DNA of 64,000 bases from DATKNA01 sp963755755 (GTDB lineage Bacteria; Actinomycetota; Actinomycetes; Actinomycetales; Kineosporiaceae). Position 1 is the stretch's first letter. Each line of letters opens with the position of its first letter. The translations under genes and the position numbers were made by a program. Positions 20,530 through 30,621 of the stretch are shown piece after piece. The notes under the pieces were generated by a model. That model ran no database searches, had not been told where the DNA came from, and saw only the letters and a program-made list of their open reading frames with translations. Location: assembly GCA_963755755.1 (NCBI GenBank), contig CAVWLJ010000010.1, positions 744,001-808,000 of the forward strand, read 5' to 3'.

Positions 20530-20617
20530 GGGCGAATCTCCACGGTGAGTGATCGGTCGGAGACTATCCGCCTCCACTCCGCGCGCGCGGGCGAATCGCG
20601 CGTGAATTGACGCGGCG

Positions 20618-20633
20618 TCGAACACGTGTTCGA
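20618..20633 (+). promoter_or_regulatory. perfect palindromic LexA SOS box
   Basis: TCGAACACGTGTTCGA is a perfect 16-bp palindrome matching every fixed position of the actinobacterial SOS box TCGAAC-N4-GTTCGA. It ends 8 bases before the ATG of the radical SAM gene at 20642, so repressor binding would block that transcript. It lies 89 bases upstream of the divergent TadE-like start. Confidence 0.85.
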
Positions 20634-20641
20634 ATGAGGCC

Positions 20642-21758
20642 ATGCGGTGGGAGGGGCAGGCGGTCGGCGCGGAGGACGCTTCGCGCGCTGCCCGGCCTCG
20701 AGCGGATCTCGGGGCTGCTGCGGACAGTGACGGCGCAGGAGTTCCCCGGCGTCCAGTTCCACGAGGTGGCAGCCCGCTCGGCCCTGAACTCCGTGCCGCC
20801 CGCGTCCCGGGTGCCGTTCCGGTGGACGGTCAACCCGTACCGCGGCTGCACGCACGCGTGCGTCTACTGCTTCGCCCGCGGCACGCACGCCTGGCTGGAG
20901 CTCGACACCGGCACCGGCTTCGATCGCGAGATCGTCGTGAAGGTCAACGTCGTCGACGTCCTTCGGGCGGAGCTGGCCCGTGGTAGCTGGGGCCGCGAGC
21001 ACGTGGCGCTCGGGACGAACACCGACCCCTACCAGCGCGCGGAGGGCCGCTACAAGCTCATGCCCGGCGTGCTCTCCGCGCTCGCGTCCTCGGGGACGCC
21101 GTTCTCGGTCCTCACCAAGGGGACGCTGCTCCGGCGTGACCTGCCGACCATCGCCGCGGCGGCGCGTGACGTGCCGGTCGGGCTCGCCGTGTCGGTCGGC
21201 GTCCAGGACGAGCGCCTCCAGCCGCTGCTGGAGCCGGGGACGCCGGGGCCGCGGGCACGGCTCGACCTCGTCCGCGCGATCCGGCTGGCCGGCCTGCCGT
21301 GCGGCGTGCTCATGGCTCCGGTGCTGCCCTGGCTGACGGACGGCGAGGCGGAGCTCGAGCGGTCCGTCGCGCACATCGCGGCGGCGGGCGCCACCGGCCT
21401 CACCGTCATCCCGCTGCATCTGCGGCCGGGGGCCCGGGAGTGGTTCATGGCCTGGCTGGCTCGGGAGCGCCCCGAGCTGGTGGGCCGGTACCGCCGGCTG
21501 TACCGGCGGGGCGCGTACGTCCCCGCCGAGTACCGCGACTGGTTGCAGGCCCGGGTGCAGCCGCTGCTGGAGAGATACGGCCTCGCCCGCTCCGTGCGTC
21601 CGGCCGCCGGGGTGAGCTCCGAGGGCGAGGGCGGCGTGCCCGGCGATCCGGACGCCGAGTACCCGGAGGGGAGCCTGCCGCGCCGGTTCCGCCCCCGGGA
21701 GTCCTCACCGTCACCGGCTGCCCGAGGCCTGCCGGCGGAGCAGCCCCGTCTGCTGTGA
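20642..21758 (+). CDS. radical SAM protein of the Rv2578c/SplB-like family, frameshifted near start
   Basis: The expected family start MRWEGQAVGAEDASRA is at ATG 20642. A shift near 20690 moves the frame to LPGLERISGLLRTVTAQEFP. The three cluster cysteines are in NPYRGCTHACVYCFARGTHA (CxxxCxxC, near residue 70), followed by ALGTNTDPYQRAEGRYKLMP and FSVLTKGTLLRRDLP, typical of the Rv2578c/SplB-like group. It ligates a 4Fe-4S cluster and cleaves SAM; the substrate is not known. A perfect SOS box sits just upstream, and from memory the mycobacterial orthologue Rv2578c is in the LexA regulon, which supports a DNA-damage role. Confidence 0.88.
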
Positions 21759-21778
21759 GGTCGAGATCGCGGCGAGTC

Positions 21779-21991
21779 TCAGGCGCGGACGACGACCTCG
21801 ATGTAGTCACCGGGCTGGTCGATGACCAGGCGGGGGCGGTCGCCGACGGCGGCGGCGAGCCATACCGAGAGCGACGACCCGGGGATCGTCATCTCCTCGC
21901 TCTGGCACTCGGCGTCCTGGTGGTGGGCGCACCAGGGGGCGTGAAGAGTGACCTCGCCCCCCTGATGTGGCAGCGAGACGGTTGTGCTCAC
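21779..21991 (-). CDS. small conserved-looking protein (possibly DUF6907-like)
   Basis: GTG 21991 follows a clear GAGGAG site with 6-base spacing. The 70-residue product starts VSTTVSLPHQGGEVTLHAPW and contains CAHHQDAECQSEEMTIPGSS, a Cys/His cluster that could bind a metal, then LSVWLAAAVGDRPRLVIDQP. Small Streptomyces proteins with a CxxH...H pattern (DUF6907) look alike, but I cannot confirm the match. It stands alone on the minus strand, convergent with the radical SAM gene (20 bases between the stops). Confidence 0.55.
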   Translation of the reverse strand: MSTTVSLPHQGGEVTLHAPWCAHHQDAECQSEEMTIPGSSLSVWLAAAVGDRPRLVIDQPGDYIEVVVRA

Positions 21992-22169
21992 TCGGAACTC
22001 CTCGACAGGCAGGGGTTGCAGGGCCGCTCGACCGGTCGGTCCCCAGCTGCCCGGTCGGGCGCGATCGCCAGACCTACCACGATTCGATGTCGAGGGCGCG
22101 AACGCAACGCCGACGCGACCGGACGAACGTCCGACCTGCTGGGCGGGCGAACTGCGGTGGCGGACGCCG

Positions 22170-22481
22170 TCAGGCGCAGGAGCAGGTGACGGTGGCGCGG
22201 AGCCGGGTGTCCTCGCGCTGCTCGGTCCAGTCGCAGTCGGCTCCGCAGGCCGGGCAGGGCGCCGTGAAGACGACGGCATCCGGCTGCGCGACGCGGGTGC
22301 GAGCGCCCGGGAGCCCGTAGGGCCGGGCCTCGGGACGGGGCGCCGGGAGGGCAGGGCGGTCGGTGCCGACCGGGCGCGCCGGGACGCCCTCCGCGCCGGG
22401 CGGCGTCTGCTGCGCCGGCACCAGCGGTGACGGCGACAGGGGCGTCGTCGGTGTCGGACGCGACGGGGGGAGCGCCTGCAC
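22170..22481 (-). CDS. small protein with C-terminal zinc-ribbon motif
   Basis: GTG 22481 was chosen because an AGGAGGAGG site lies 6 bases upstream; an ATG at 22529 is also in frame. The 103-residue product has a Pro/Thr-rich, probably disordered N-terminus and ends with PCPACGADCDWTEQREDTRL then TVTCSCA. The CxxC and CxC cysteines suggest a zinc ribbon in a nucleic-acid or protein-binding role. I do not recognise the family. It is divergent from aspS across a 248-base gap in which I see no further gene. Confidence 0.5.
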   Translation of the reverse strand: MQALPPSRPTPTTPLSPSPLVPAQQTPPGAEGVPARPVGTDRPALPAPRPEARPYGLPGARTRVAQPDAVVFTAPCPACGADCDWTEQREDTRLRATVTCSCA

Positions 22482-22729
22482 GGGAACCTCCTCCTGGCCC
22501 ACGAGAGGAGCCGGACGTGTCCTCATCATGAGTCATGGGACGTCGTGAGGCGATGCAAACCGCCACATGTCCGCCGTCCACCTCAGCCGCGCGTCCGACG
22601 AGCGGCCCACACGACGGGGAGCCGGGCACGGCGGCGGCCGGTGGCATCACGCGTAGGATCGACGGGCCGTCGGCGGGTCGGCTCGTGCCCCCGCGCACAT
22701 CGTGACGCGCGATCGAGGAGAGGACCACC

Positions 22730-24599
22730 GTGCTGCGCACCGACGAGGCAGGCAGCCTCCGGGCCGGGGACGCCGGCCGCACCGTGACCCTGGCCGGCTG
22801 GGTGGGCCGCCGCCGCGACCACGGCGGTGTCGCCTTCCTGGACCTCCGCGACCGCTCGGGCGTCGTGCAGGTCGTGGTCCGGGACGAGGCGGTCGCGCAC
22901 GGGCTCCGCAACGAGTACGTGCTCCAGGTGACCGGCGAGGTCCGGCGCCGTCCGGAGGGCAACGAGAACCCGGCGCTGCCCACCGGCGAGGTCGAGGTCG
23001 TCGCCGAGACCGTCGTCGTCCTCAACGAGGCCGCGCCGCTGCCGTTCCAGATCGACGAGCACGTCGAGGTCGGCGAGGAGACCCGGCTCAAGTACCGCTA
23101 CCTCGACCTGCGCCGGCCCGCCCCCGCCCGCGACATCCGGCTGCGCAGCGAGGTCAACCGCGCCGCGCGCCAGGTGCTCTTCGACCGCGGCTTCCTCGAG
23201 ATCGAGACGCCGACCCTCACCCGCTCGACGCCCGAGGGCGCGCGCGACTTCGTCGTCCCGGCCCGGCTCTCGCCGGGCTCCTGGTACGCGTTGCCGCAGA
23301 GCCCGCAACTGTTCAAGCAGCTGCTCATGGTCGCGGGCATGGAGAAGTACTTCCAGATCGCCCGCTGCTACCGGGACGAGGACTTCCGCGCCGACCGCCA
23401 GCCCGAGTTCACCCAGCTCGACCTCGAGATGAGCTTCGTCGACCAGGACGACGTCATCGAGGTCGCCGAGGCCGTGCTCGTCGCGCTGTGGCGGCTCGTC
23501 GGCCACGAGATCGCCACGCCGATCCCGCGCATGCCGTACGCCGAGGCGATGGCGCGGTTCGGCAGCGACAAGCCGGACCTGCGCTTCGGCGTCGAGCTCG
23601 TCGACTGCACCGGCTACTTCGCGGACACGCCCTTCCGCGTCTTCCAGGCGGAGTACGTGGGCGCCGTCGTCATGCCGGGTGGTGCCGCGCAGTCGCGCAA
23701 GACGTTCGACGGCTGGCAGGACTGGGCCAAGCAGCGGGGCGCCCGCGGCCTCGCCTACGCGATCGTCGGCGAGGGCGGGGAGCTGACGGGCACCGTCGCC
23801 GAAGAACCTGTCGGACGCCGAGCGCGAGGGCCTTGCCGCGCACGTCGGCGCAGCGCCCGGCGACGCGGTCTTCTTCGCCGCAGGCGAGGCCGCCTCCGCG
23901 CGCGCGCTGCTCGGCGCGGCCCGGCTCGAGATCGGCCGGCGGCAGGGGCTCATCGACGAGAAGGCCTGGTCGTTCGTCTGGGTCGTCGACGCCCCGCTCT
24001 TCGAGCCGTCGGCGGCCGCGCGGGCGGCCGGGGACGTCGCGGTCGGTGAGGGCGCCTGGACCGCCGTCCACCACGCCTTCACCTCCCCGAGGCCGGAGTG
24101 GATCGACCGGTTCGAGGAGGACCCGGGCAACGCGCTCGCCTACGCCTACGACATCGTCTGCAACGGCAACGAGATCGGCGGCGGGTCGATCCGTATCCAC
24201 CGCCGCGACGTGCAGGAGCGGGTGTTCGCGCCTCATGGGCATCACTCCCGAGCAGGCGCAGGAGAAGTTCGGCTTCCTCCTCGACGCCTTCCAGTACGGC
24301 GCGCCGCCGCACGGCGGCATCGCGATCGGCTGGGACCGCACCGTCATGCTGCTCGCCGGCGAGTCGTCGATCCGCGAGGTCATCGCCTTCCCGAAGTCCG
24401 GCGGCGGCTACGACCCGCTGACCGGCGCTCCGGCGCCGATCACGCCGGAGCAGCGCAAGGAGGCGGGCGTCGACGTCGTGCCCGGACCCTTCCGAGCACG
24501 ACCCCGCTGCGCTCCCCGGCGGTCGCGACGGCTCCGCCGGTGCCGGGCACGGCGTCGTCGGCGTCCCCGGCGTCGAGCGTGGAGGCGGGCGCGCGGTGA
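22730..24599 (+). CDS. aspS: aspartyl-tRNA synthetase, three frameshifts
   Basis: AspS charges tRNA-Asp; in actinobacteria lacking AsnRS the enzyme is often non-discriminating. The OB-fold anticodon domain (TVTLAGWVGRRRDHGGVAFL) is followed by class II motif 1 (LRSEVNRAARQVLFDRGFLE), motif 2 (ARCYRDEDFRADRQPEFTQL) and the bacterial GAD insertion. Motif 3 is GIAIGWDRTVMLLAGESSIR. Shifts lie near 23805, 24230 and 24490. The tail PLPSTTPLRSPAVATAPPVP is unusually low in complexity and ends at TGA 24597-24599, overlapping the tex GTG. The start GTG 22730 follows AGGAGAGG. Confidence 0.95.
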
Positions 24600-27074
24600 C
24601 GGCGTCCGAGGTGTCGGTCCCCGGCGCCGAGGAGCGCGTGCTCGGGACGCTCGCGCGCGAGCTCGGCGTGCGGGAGTCGCAGGTCCGCGCCACGGTCGAC
24701 CTGCTCGATGCCGGCTCGACCGTGCCGTTCGTCGCCCGGTACCGCAAGGAGGTCACCGGCGGCCTCGACGACGCGGTGCTCCGCGACCTCGACGAGCGGC
24801 TCGGCTACCTGCGCGAGCTCGAGCAGCGGCGCGCCGTGGTCCTGGAGTCGGTGCGCTCCCAGGGCAAGCTGACGCCGGAGCTCGAGGCGCAGATCCTCAC
24901 CGCGGACTCCAAGGCGCGGCTCGAGGACGTCTACCTGCCGTACAAGCCCAAGCGGCGCACCAAGGCGCAGATCGCCCGCGAGGCGGGCCTCGAGCCGCTC
25001 GCGCTCGGCCTGCTCCAGGACCCGAGCCGCGACCCGGACGCCGAGGCCGCCGCGTACGTGGACGCCGAGAAGGGCGTGGCCGACGTCGCGGCGGCGCTCG
25101 AGGGCGCCCGGTCGATCCTCGTCGAGCGGTTCGCCGAGGACGCCGACGTCGTCGGCGAGCTGCGCGAGCGGCTGTGGCAGCGCGGACGGCTGGTCTCCGC
25201 GGTCGTTCCGGGCAAGGAGGACGCGGGCGCCAAGTTCGCCGACTGGTTCGACCACGCCGAAGCGCTGACCTCGCTGCCGTCGCACCGCATCCTCGCCATG
25301 TTCCGCGGCGAGCGGGAGGGCGTGCTCGCGCTGACGATCGAGGACCCGGACGAGGCCGGCGCCGATCCGGCCGTTCGCAGCCCCTACGAGGAGATCGTCG
25401 CCGCCCGGGTCGGCGTCGGCGATCGCGGCCGGCCCGCGGACCGGTGGCTCCTGGACGCCGTCCGCTGGGCGTGGCGCACTCGCATCGCCGTCCACCTCGA
25501 CCTCGACCTGAGGGTGAGACTCCGCCAGGTCGCCGAGGACGAGGCCGTCCGGGTGTTCGCCGGGAACCTCCGCGACCTGCTCCTCGCCGCACCCGCCGGC
25601 ATGCGCCCGACGATGGGGCTGGACCCCGGTCTGCGTACCGGCGTCAAGGTCGCCGTGGTCGACGCCACCGGCAAGGTCGTCGCGACCGACACGATCTATC
25701 CGCACGCGCCGCACCGGAAGTGGGCGGCATCCCTGGAGACGCTGACGCGACTCGCCGGTCAGCACGGCGTCGAGCTGGTCGCGGTGGGCAACGGGACGGC
25801 GTCCCGGCGAGACGTTCTCGCTGGCGAAGGAGCTGGCCGCGAAGCTGCCGGCCGTGACGCCGGTCAGCGTCTCGGAGGCGGGCGCGTCCGTCTACTCGGC
25901 GTCCGCGTACGCCTCACGCGAGCTGCCGGACCTCGACGTCTCGCTGCGCGGCGCGGTCTCCATCGCCCGCCGGCTGCAGGACCCGCTCGCGGAGCTGGTG
26001 AAGATCGACCCGAAGTCGATCGGCGTCGGGCAGTACCAGCACGACCTCACCGAGGGGAAGCTCTCGAAGTCCCTGGACGCCGTCGTCGAGGACTGCGTGA
26101 ACGCGGTCGGCGTCGACGTCAACACCGCGTCCGTGCCGCTGCTGCGCCGGGTCTCGGGGATCAGCGAGGGGCTGGCGGCGGCGATCGTGGCGCACCGGGA
26201 CGCGAACGGGGCGTTCCGCTCGCGCTCCCAGCTGCTGGCGGTGCCGCGCCTGGGCGCGAAGGCGTTCGAGCAGTGCGCGGGCTTCCTGCGTATCCGCGAC
26301 GGTGAGGACCCGCTGGACAACTCCGGCGTGCACCCGGAGTCGTACGTGGTGGTCCGTCGGATGGTCGAGCAGACGACCGGGGACGTGCGAGCCCTGCTCG
26401 GCAACTCCGGCGTCCTGACGAAGGTCGACCCCACGCGGTACACCGACGACACCTTCGGCCTGCCGACGGTGCGCGACATCCTCGCGGAGCTCGAGAAGCC
26501 GGGCCGCGACCCTCGGCCGGCGTTCACCACCGCGACCTTCGCCGAGGGCGTCGAGACGGTGGGGGACCTGCGGCCGGGGATGGTCCTCGAGGGCGTGGTC
26601 ACGAACGTCGCGGCGTTCGGCGCGTTCGTCGACGTCGGCGTCCACCAGGACGGGCTCGTGCACGTCTCCGCGCTGTCGACGACATTCGTCAAGGACCCTC
26701 GGGACGTCGTGAAGCCCGGCGACGTCGTCAAGGTCAAGGTGCTCGCCGTCGACGTCCCGCGGAAGCGGATCTCGCTGACCCTGCGCCTGGACGACGAGGT
26801 CCCGGCGGCGGGGGAGCCGCGGCGTCCACGGCCGAACCGGGCCGGAAACCGGGGCGAGAACAAGCCCGAGAAGAAGCCCGAGAACAAGCCCGAGAACCGG
26901 GGCGAGAACAAGCCCCAGAACCGAGGCGAGAACCGAGGCGAGAACCGAGGCGAGAACCGCGGCGAGAACCGGGGCCGCGGGAGCTCGAAGGGCGGCGGCG
27001 GGAAGCCGCGCCGGCCGGAGCCGGAGCCGCAGGGCGCGCTCGCGGATGCCCTGCGCCGGGCGGGTCTCGCCTGA
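24596..27074 (+). CDS. tex: Tex-family RNA-binding transcription accessory protein, frameshifted
   Basis: Tex proteins bind nucleic acid and affect transcription and stress tolerance. From GTG 24596 the order is an N-terminal helical domain (FVARYRKEVTGGLDD, DVYLPYKPKRRTKAQIA), a YqgF/RNase H-like domain (MGLDPGLRTGVKVAVVDATG), a helix-hairpin-helix pair (VDVNTASVPLLRRVSGISEG) and an S1 domain (GMVLEGVVTNVAAFGAFVDV). A shift near 25808 splits the YqgF-like domain. The C-terminus ends in a charged repeat tail not found in short Tex proteins, giving about 826 residues. Its GTG overlaps the aspS stop. Confidence 0.93.
26836..26975 (+). repeat. 12-bp tandem repeats coding the Tex tail
   Basis: Imperfect 12-base units such as aaccgaggcgag and aagcccgagaac repeat head to tail about ten times. 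They encode alternating NRGE and NKPE tetrapeptides. The last four NRGE units are nearly identical, which suggests recent slippage or unequal exchange. Confidence 0.85.
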
Positions 27075-27247
27075 CGTCGGTCCCGCCGATCCTCCCGCTC
27101 GCCCGGTCATGGGACGCGATCCAGCCGCTATCGATCCATGGAAGGCATGGCCCTTGAGGCTCGGCCATAGCCATACCCGGCTGGAGCTGTTTACGATTCA
27201 GCCGGAACGTAGGTCTCGCGACAGTTCGTGACCAACGCGGGGGAACG

Positions 27248-27525
27248 ATGGCGGAACATCGTGTGGTCGATCGGTCCCTGGTCGCACTCGACGTCGAGCA
27301 TCGGAGTGCACGAGGAGCTGTGGATCAGCTGACCTTCAGTCGGATCTCGCACCCATGATCGACGAGGCGCTGGGCTCGGCGTCGCTCGCGAAGCGTGGCG
27401 GCGCGACCGCACTCGAAGTCGCGGCTTCCGATCCGAGTGTTGCCGGTTTCGTCGATGCCGTCATCGAGGTACTCCTCAGCCTCGGGCGCCAGGTCACGAC
27501 GGCGGCGAAGGGAGCCTCCGTATGA
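27248..27525 (+). CDS. small unidentified gene, probably one gene split by a shift
   Basis: Two short frames overlap by ATGA: 27248-27358 (36 residues, MAEHRVVDRSLVALDVEHRS) and 27355-27525 (56 residues, MIDEALGSASLAKRGGATAL). The second ends with ATGA over the start of the next gene, so all three are likely co-translated. Given the frameshifts elsewhere, they may be one protein of about 92 residues. The DNA here is visibly less GC-rich than tex or the genes after it. I do not recognise the family. The start VDRSLVALDVE resembles small proteins of actinobacterial conflict loci, but this is only an impression. Confidence 0.4.
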
Positions 27526-28498
27526 CATCTCAACCCCTCATCCTGCACACCTTCTCGCCCGGCCGGTGGCTGCCGTTGCCGCGCATCGCTCCCGGTACCG
27601 CGCTGGTGCTGACGTACGGGGAAGACGACCGCCGAACCTTCACCAGGCGACCGTCGCGCTCGCAAAGACGCGGGGCGTGCCAGGCGGATCTGGTCGACTT
27701 GCGCCCGCAGCGCGCACGAGGGGAGCTACGGACCCCTGCCCGGGGGGACGTTTACCACTTCGTGGTCACCGTCGAGGCCACATGGCGGGTCGTCGATGCC
27801 GCCGCGATGGTCGCAGCGCATCTGCAGCATCCGCGCGCAATCGTTCTGACGATGCTGGCCCAGCGCTTCCGTACTCAGTCGAGGTACTACGAGGGCCACG
27901 GCGCGGAGCAGCTCGAGGAGCGGCTCAACCGCCTGTTCGTGGAACCGTGGGACATCGGAGCCGGGCTACACATCACTCGCGTGCACGCCTGGGTCGCCAT
28001 CGATCCGAGGCTTGTGCAGCGGCGCCTGACCGACGACGTGAACCAGTTCGACGCCGACCAGGACCAGCGACTCCTGTCCCAGCGCGTGGAGCATTTGCGT
28101 GGAGTCATGAACGGACACGACGACGCCGTCGTCATTCACCTTGCCCAGCATCCTGAGGACACGCGCAGCGTGCTCCAGGAGATCGTCGGTGCCCACGAGC
28201 GTGACCGCGCGGCACGTCTGGAGCTTCTGGAGAAGCTGGTCAGCGAGGGCTTCCTTCCCGACGCCGACGTCGCGCCGCTCAGAGCGCGGGTCATCGGGAT
28301 CTCCACGGACAGCACATGGTCGACACCTTGGTTGACGGGCGATCTCGAGCGGACGGACGCATTCCTGCTTCCGCCGCGGAAAAGGGCGGCGTCCTGCTGC
28401 CCTTGCAGGGCACGGGAGCCGCGGATCCGAACAAGGCAAACGCGCGTGCCGAGTCCGAGAACGGCCGTAGGGACACAACGCCGGTGGACGACTCGTGA
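27522..28498 (+). CDS. SPFH/band-7-like protein, frameshifted
   Basis: The middle of the protein (VYHFVVTVEATWRVVDAAAM, LAQRFRTQSRYYE, AEQLEERLNRLFVEPW, GLHITRVHAWVAIDPRLVQR) follows the layout of SPFH/band-7 domains: a beta-rich core, then a helix-strand end. A helical stretch (LQEIVGAHERDRAARLELLE) could be a coiled coil. No membrane helix is seen. The N-terminal part near 27620-27720 is probably scrambled by shifts, and another shift near 28360 leads to the tail AAEKGGVLLPLQGTGAADPN and TGA 28496-28498. ATG 27522 overlaps the preceding small gene. Base composition suggests transfer. Function unknown. Confidence 0.45.
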
Positions 28499-28545
28499 AC
28501 GGGCGCGCCCCTCGGCCCCGCCGTCTTCGCCCTGCCTAGGGAATC

Positions 28546-29300
28546 TCAGGCGATCCGGTAGCTCGTGAACGCCTGGTCCAGGCGGTACCCGAGCCTCGTG
28601 TAGAGCGCCCGCGCGACGGCGTTGTCGGAGTACAGGTCGACCGTCGCGACGGGCGGCCGTTCGCGCAGCGACCGCCGGGTCGCGGCGGCCGCGACGGCCA
28701 GGCCGAGACCCTGCCCGCGGGCCGCTGTGGCGACGGCGACGGACGCCATGAGGTCGACGCCGGGCGCACCCTCGTACAGCGCGACGCACGCGAGCAGCTC
28801 ACCGTCGTCCGCGCGGACCCCGAGCCAGGCCCGGGCGCGGTCGTCGTCCGGCTCCGCGCTGTGCCGCGGGCTGTGCACGGCGAGGAACGCGGCCAGCTCC
28901 TCCCGCACGCGCTCGGAGGAGGCGTCCAGCCGGTGCACCCGGTCCTCACCGGCTACGAGCGCCGGTTGCGCCTCGCGTCCACATCCACTCCCAGTCGACG
29001 CCCTCCGGGCGCCGTCCGAAAACGGCGCCGGCGGGCACCACGGACGCTCGCGGCAGCGTCACCGACGTGACGTCCAGCTGCGGCGCCAGGGTCAGGGCGA
29101 GGTCGACGGCGGCCGCCGGGTCGCCGGTGGCGACGAGGGACGTCCCGTAGGCGCGGCGCTTGCGGACGAGGGCCAGAGCCAGCGCCGTCGTCGTCCATCC
29201 ACGCCTCGGCGTCCCGCAGGTCGACCCCCCACCGCAACCACGGCGGACCCGACCCGATCTTCGCGTGCTTCTCCGGATCGCTGAGAGGACGTGCACCCAC
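28546..29300 (-). CDS. GNAT-family acetyltransferase, frameshifted
   Basis: The C-terminal half is a clear GNAT domain: ADDGELLACVALYEGAPGVD, the acetyl-CoA pyrophosphate loop VATAARGQGLGLAVAAAATR and LYSDNAVARALYTRLGYR. Upstream pieces in other frames (SDPEKHAKIGSGPPWLRWGV, LAPQLDVTSVTLPRASVVPA, PEGVDWEWMWT) belong to an N-terminal domain, giving about 250 residues. Shifts lie near 29190 and 28945. GTG 29300 was chosen from a GAGG site; an ATG at 29402 is possible. The substrate is unknown. It is divergent from the ECF sigma gene. Confidence 0.72.
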
Positions 29301-29490
29301 GAGACCAGCCTCGCAGCGTCCGGCGCGGACGGCTTCCCCGTGACCCTTGCGCCCGCCCGGGCGGAGCGGAAGGATCATGAGCTGGAGAGTGCTCCACGAC
29401 ATCTCGCGAGCAGCACGTATCAGCCGCCGATCTGGCGGCTCTGATCAGGCGTCCGCGGCCCTTCCGGACCCGCGGCGGCAAGGGGGCGAC

Positions 29491-30109
29491 GTGCGCGCAG
29501 ATGCCGACGAGGCGCAGGTGGACGTCGCCGTCCTGGTGGCGGCGGCAGCCGACGGCGACGAGGGAGCGTGGAACGAGCTCGTGGATCGGTACTCGCCCCT
29601 GCTCGTCCGTGTCATCGCGGGATACCGCCTGCGCGGCGCCGAACTCGACGACGTGGCCCAGACGGTCTGGCTGCGGCTCGTGGAGCACCTCGGGTCCCTG
29701 CGCGAACCGCGCGCGCTGCCCGGCTGGATCGTCACCACCGCTCGTCACGAAGCGCTCCGCGCGGTGCGGCGGCAGGACCGCACCCGCCCGGAGGACCTCA
29801 ACGACGAGTCCTGGTCGGGCCGCCTCGCGACGACGGACCACGGTGACGACGAGCTCGAGCGGGCCGAACGCCACACGGCCCTGCTGGAGGCGTTCGCCTC
29901 GCTGACCACGCGGCAGCGCCAGCTGCTCATGCTGCTGGCCGCCGACCCACCCGTCTCCTACGCGGAGATCAGCCGCCGGACGGGCATGCCGGTGGGTTCC
30001 ATCGGGCCGACCCGGGCCGCGCGCCTGCGAGGCGCTGCGTCGGGTCCCGGCCGTCCAGGCCCTGCTCGACAGACCCGCACCCGAGCGCACGAGGAGGCGC
30101 GCGACGTGA
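29491..30109 (+). CDS. ECF-type RNA polymerase sigma factor
   Basis: GTG 29491 follows an AAGGGGG site. Region 2 is seen in NELVDRYSPLLVRVIAGYRL and ELDDVAQTVWLRLVEHLGSL, with REPRALPGWIVTTARHEALR; region 4 is in LEAFASLTTRQRQLLMLLAA and YAEISRRTGMPVGSIGPTRA. There is no region 3, as in ECF sigma factors. A shift near 30027 hides the true end ALRRVPAVQALLDRPAPERT and TGA 30107-30109. This stop overlaps the GTG of the next gene. Together with the CHAT and subtilase genes nearby it likely forms one signalling locus. No classical anti-sigma membrane protein is adjacent. Confidence 0.85.
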
Positions 30110-30585
30110 ACGCCTATGACGAGGACCGCACCCCCTCAGGGCCGACCGACGAGGACCTGCTCCACGAGCTCGGCGAGGCCCTGCGCGCGGTGGAGGGTGA
30201 CGTGAGCCGGGTGAGAGCGCTCGGTCGGGGGAGCTTCACCTGGCGCACGCTCGACCAGGAGCTCCTGACGGCAACGCTGACCTTCGACTCCGACCTGGTG
30301 CCCGAACCGGCGACGACGCGCGGCGAGCCGGACGCCGGCCGGGTGCTCGTGTTCACCACGGAGCTGCGCTCGGTGGAGGTCGAAGTGCTGGCCGACCGTG
30401 TCGTCGGCCAGTTCGTGCCGCCCAGCCCGGGAAAGGTGCGGATCGAGGGCGACGGCGGGGTGATCGCCTCGGTCGAGGTCGACGACCTCGGGTTCTTCAT
30501 CGTCGAGCCGGTCCCGCGCGGTGTGGTCCGTCTGCTCTGCACGACCGCCTCGACCAGGCTGGTCACGGACTGGGTCCGGCTGTGA
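30106..30585 (+). CDS. protein of unknown function linked to ECF sigma (beta-sandwich-like)
   Basis: GTG 30106 overlaps the sigma stop (GTGA), so the two are coupled. The 159-residue product has a helical N-terminus (EDLLHELGEALRAVEGDVSR), a middle typical of sigma-linked small proteins (GSFTWRTLDQELLTATLTFD) and a C-terminal beta-rich domain (VEVEVLADRVVGQFVPPSPG, VIASVEVDDLGFFIVEPVPR) resembling carboxypeptidase regulatory-like beta sandwiches. No membrane helix is present. Its position suggests it modulates the sigma factor, perhaps as a soluble anti-sigma or protease substrate. That role is inference. Confidence 0.65.
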   Translation: MNAYDEDRTPSGPTDEDLLHELGEALRAVEGDVSRVRALGRGSFTWRTLDQELLTATLTFDSDLVPEPATTRGEPDAGRVLVFTTELRSVEVEVLADRVVGQFVPPSPGKVRIEGDGGVIASVEVDDLGFFIVEPVPRGVVRLLCTTASTRLVTDWVRL

Positions 30586-30621
30586 GGCCGACGGGGGCTC
30601 CGGGGGGACGCGGTGGCCGCC

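Noticed and set aside
25892..27110. Long open frames antisense to tex and similar frames antisense to alaS, aspS and pilT
   Set aside because: High GC keeps antisense frames open by codon bias; they show no family motifs and no ribosome sites.
27140..27175. CTCAAG-N15-like sigma-28 motif on the minus strand after tex
   Set aside because: The -10 part is out of register and would direct transcription antisense into tex.
29347..30585. One long protein joining sigma factor and downstream small protein
   Set aside because: The expected sigma C-terminus appears in another frame with a stop overlapping a GTG, so two genes with one shift fit better.
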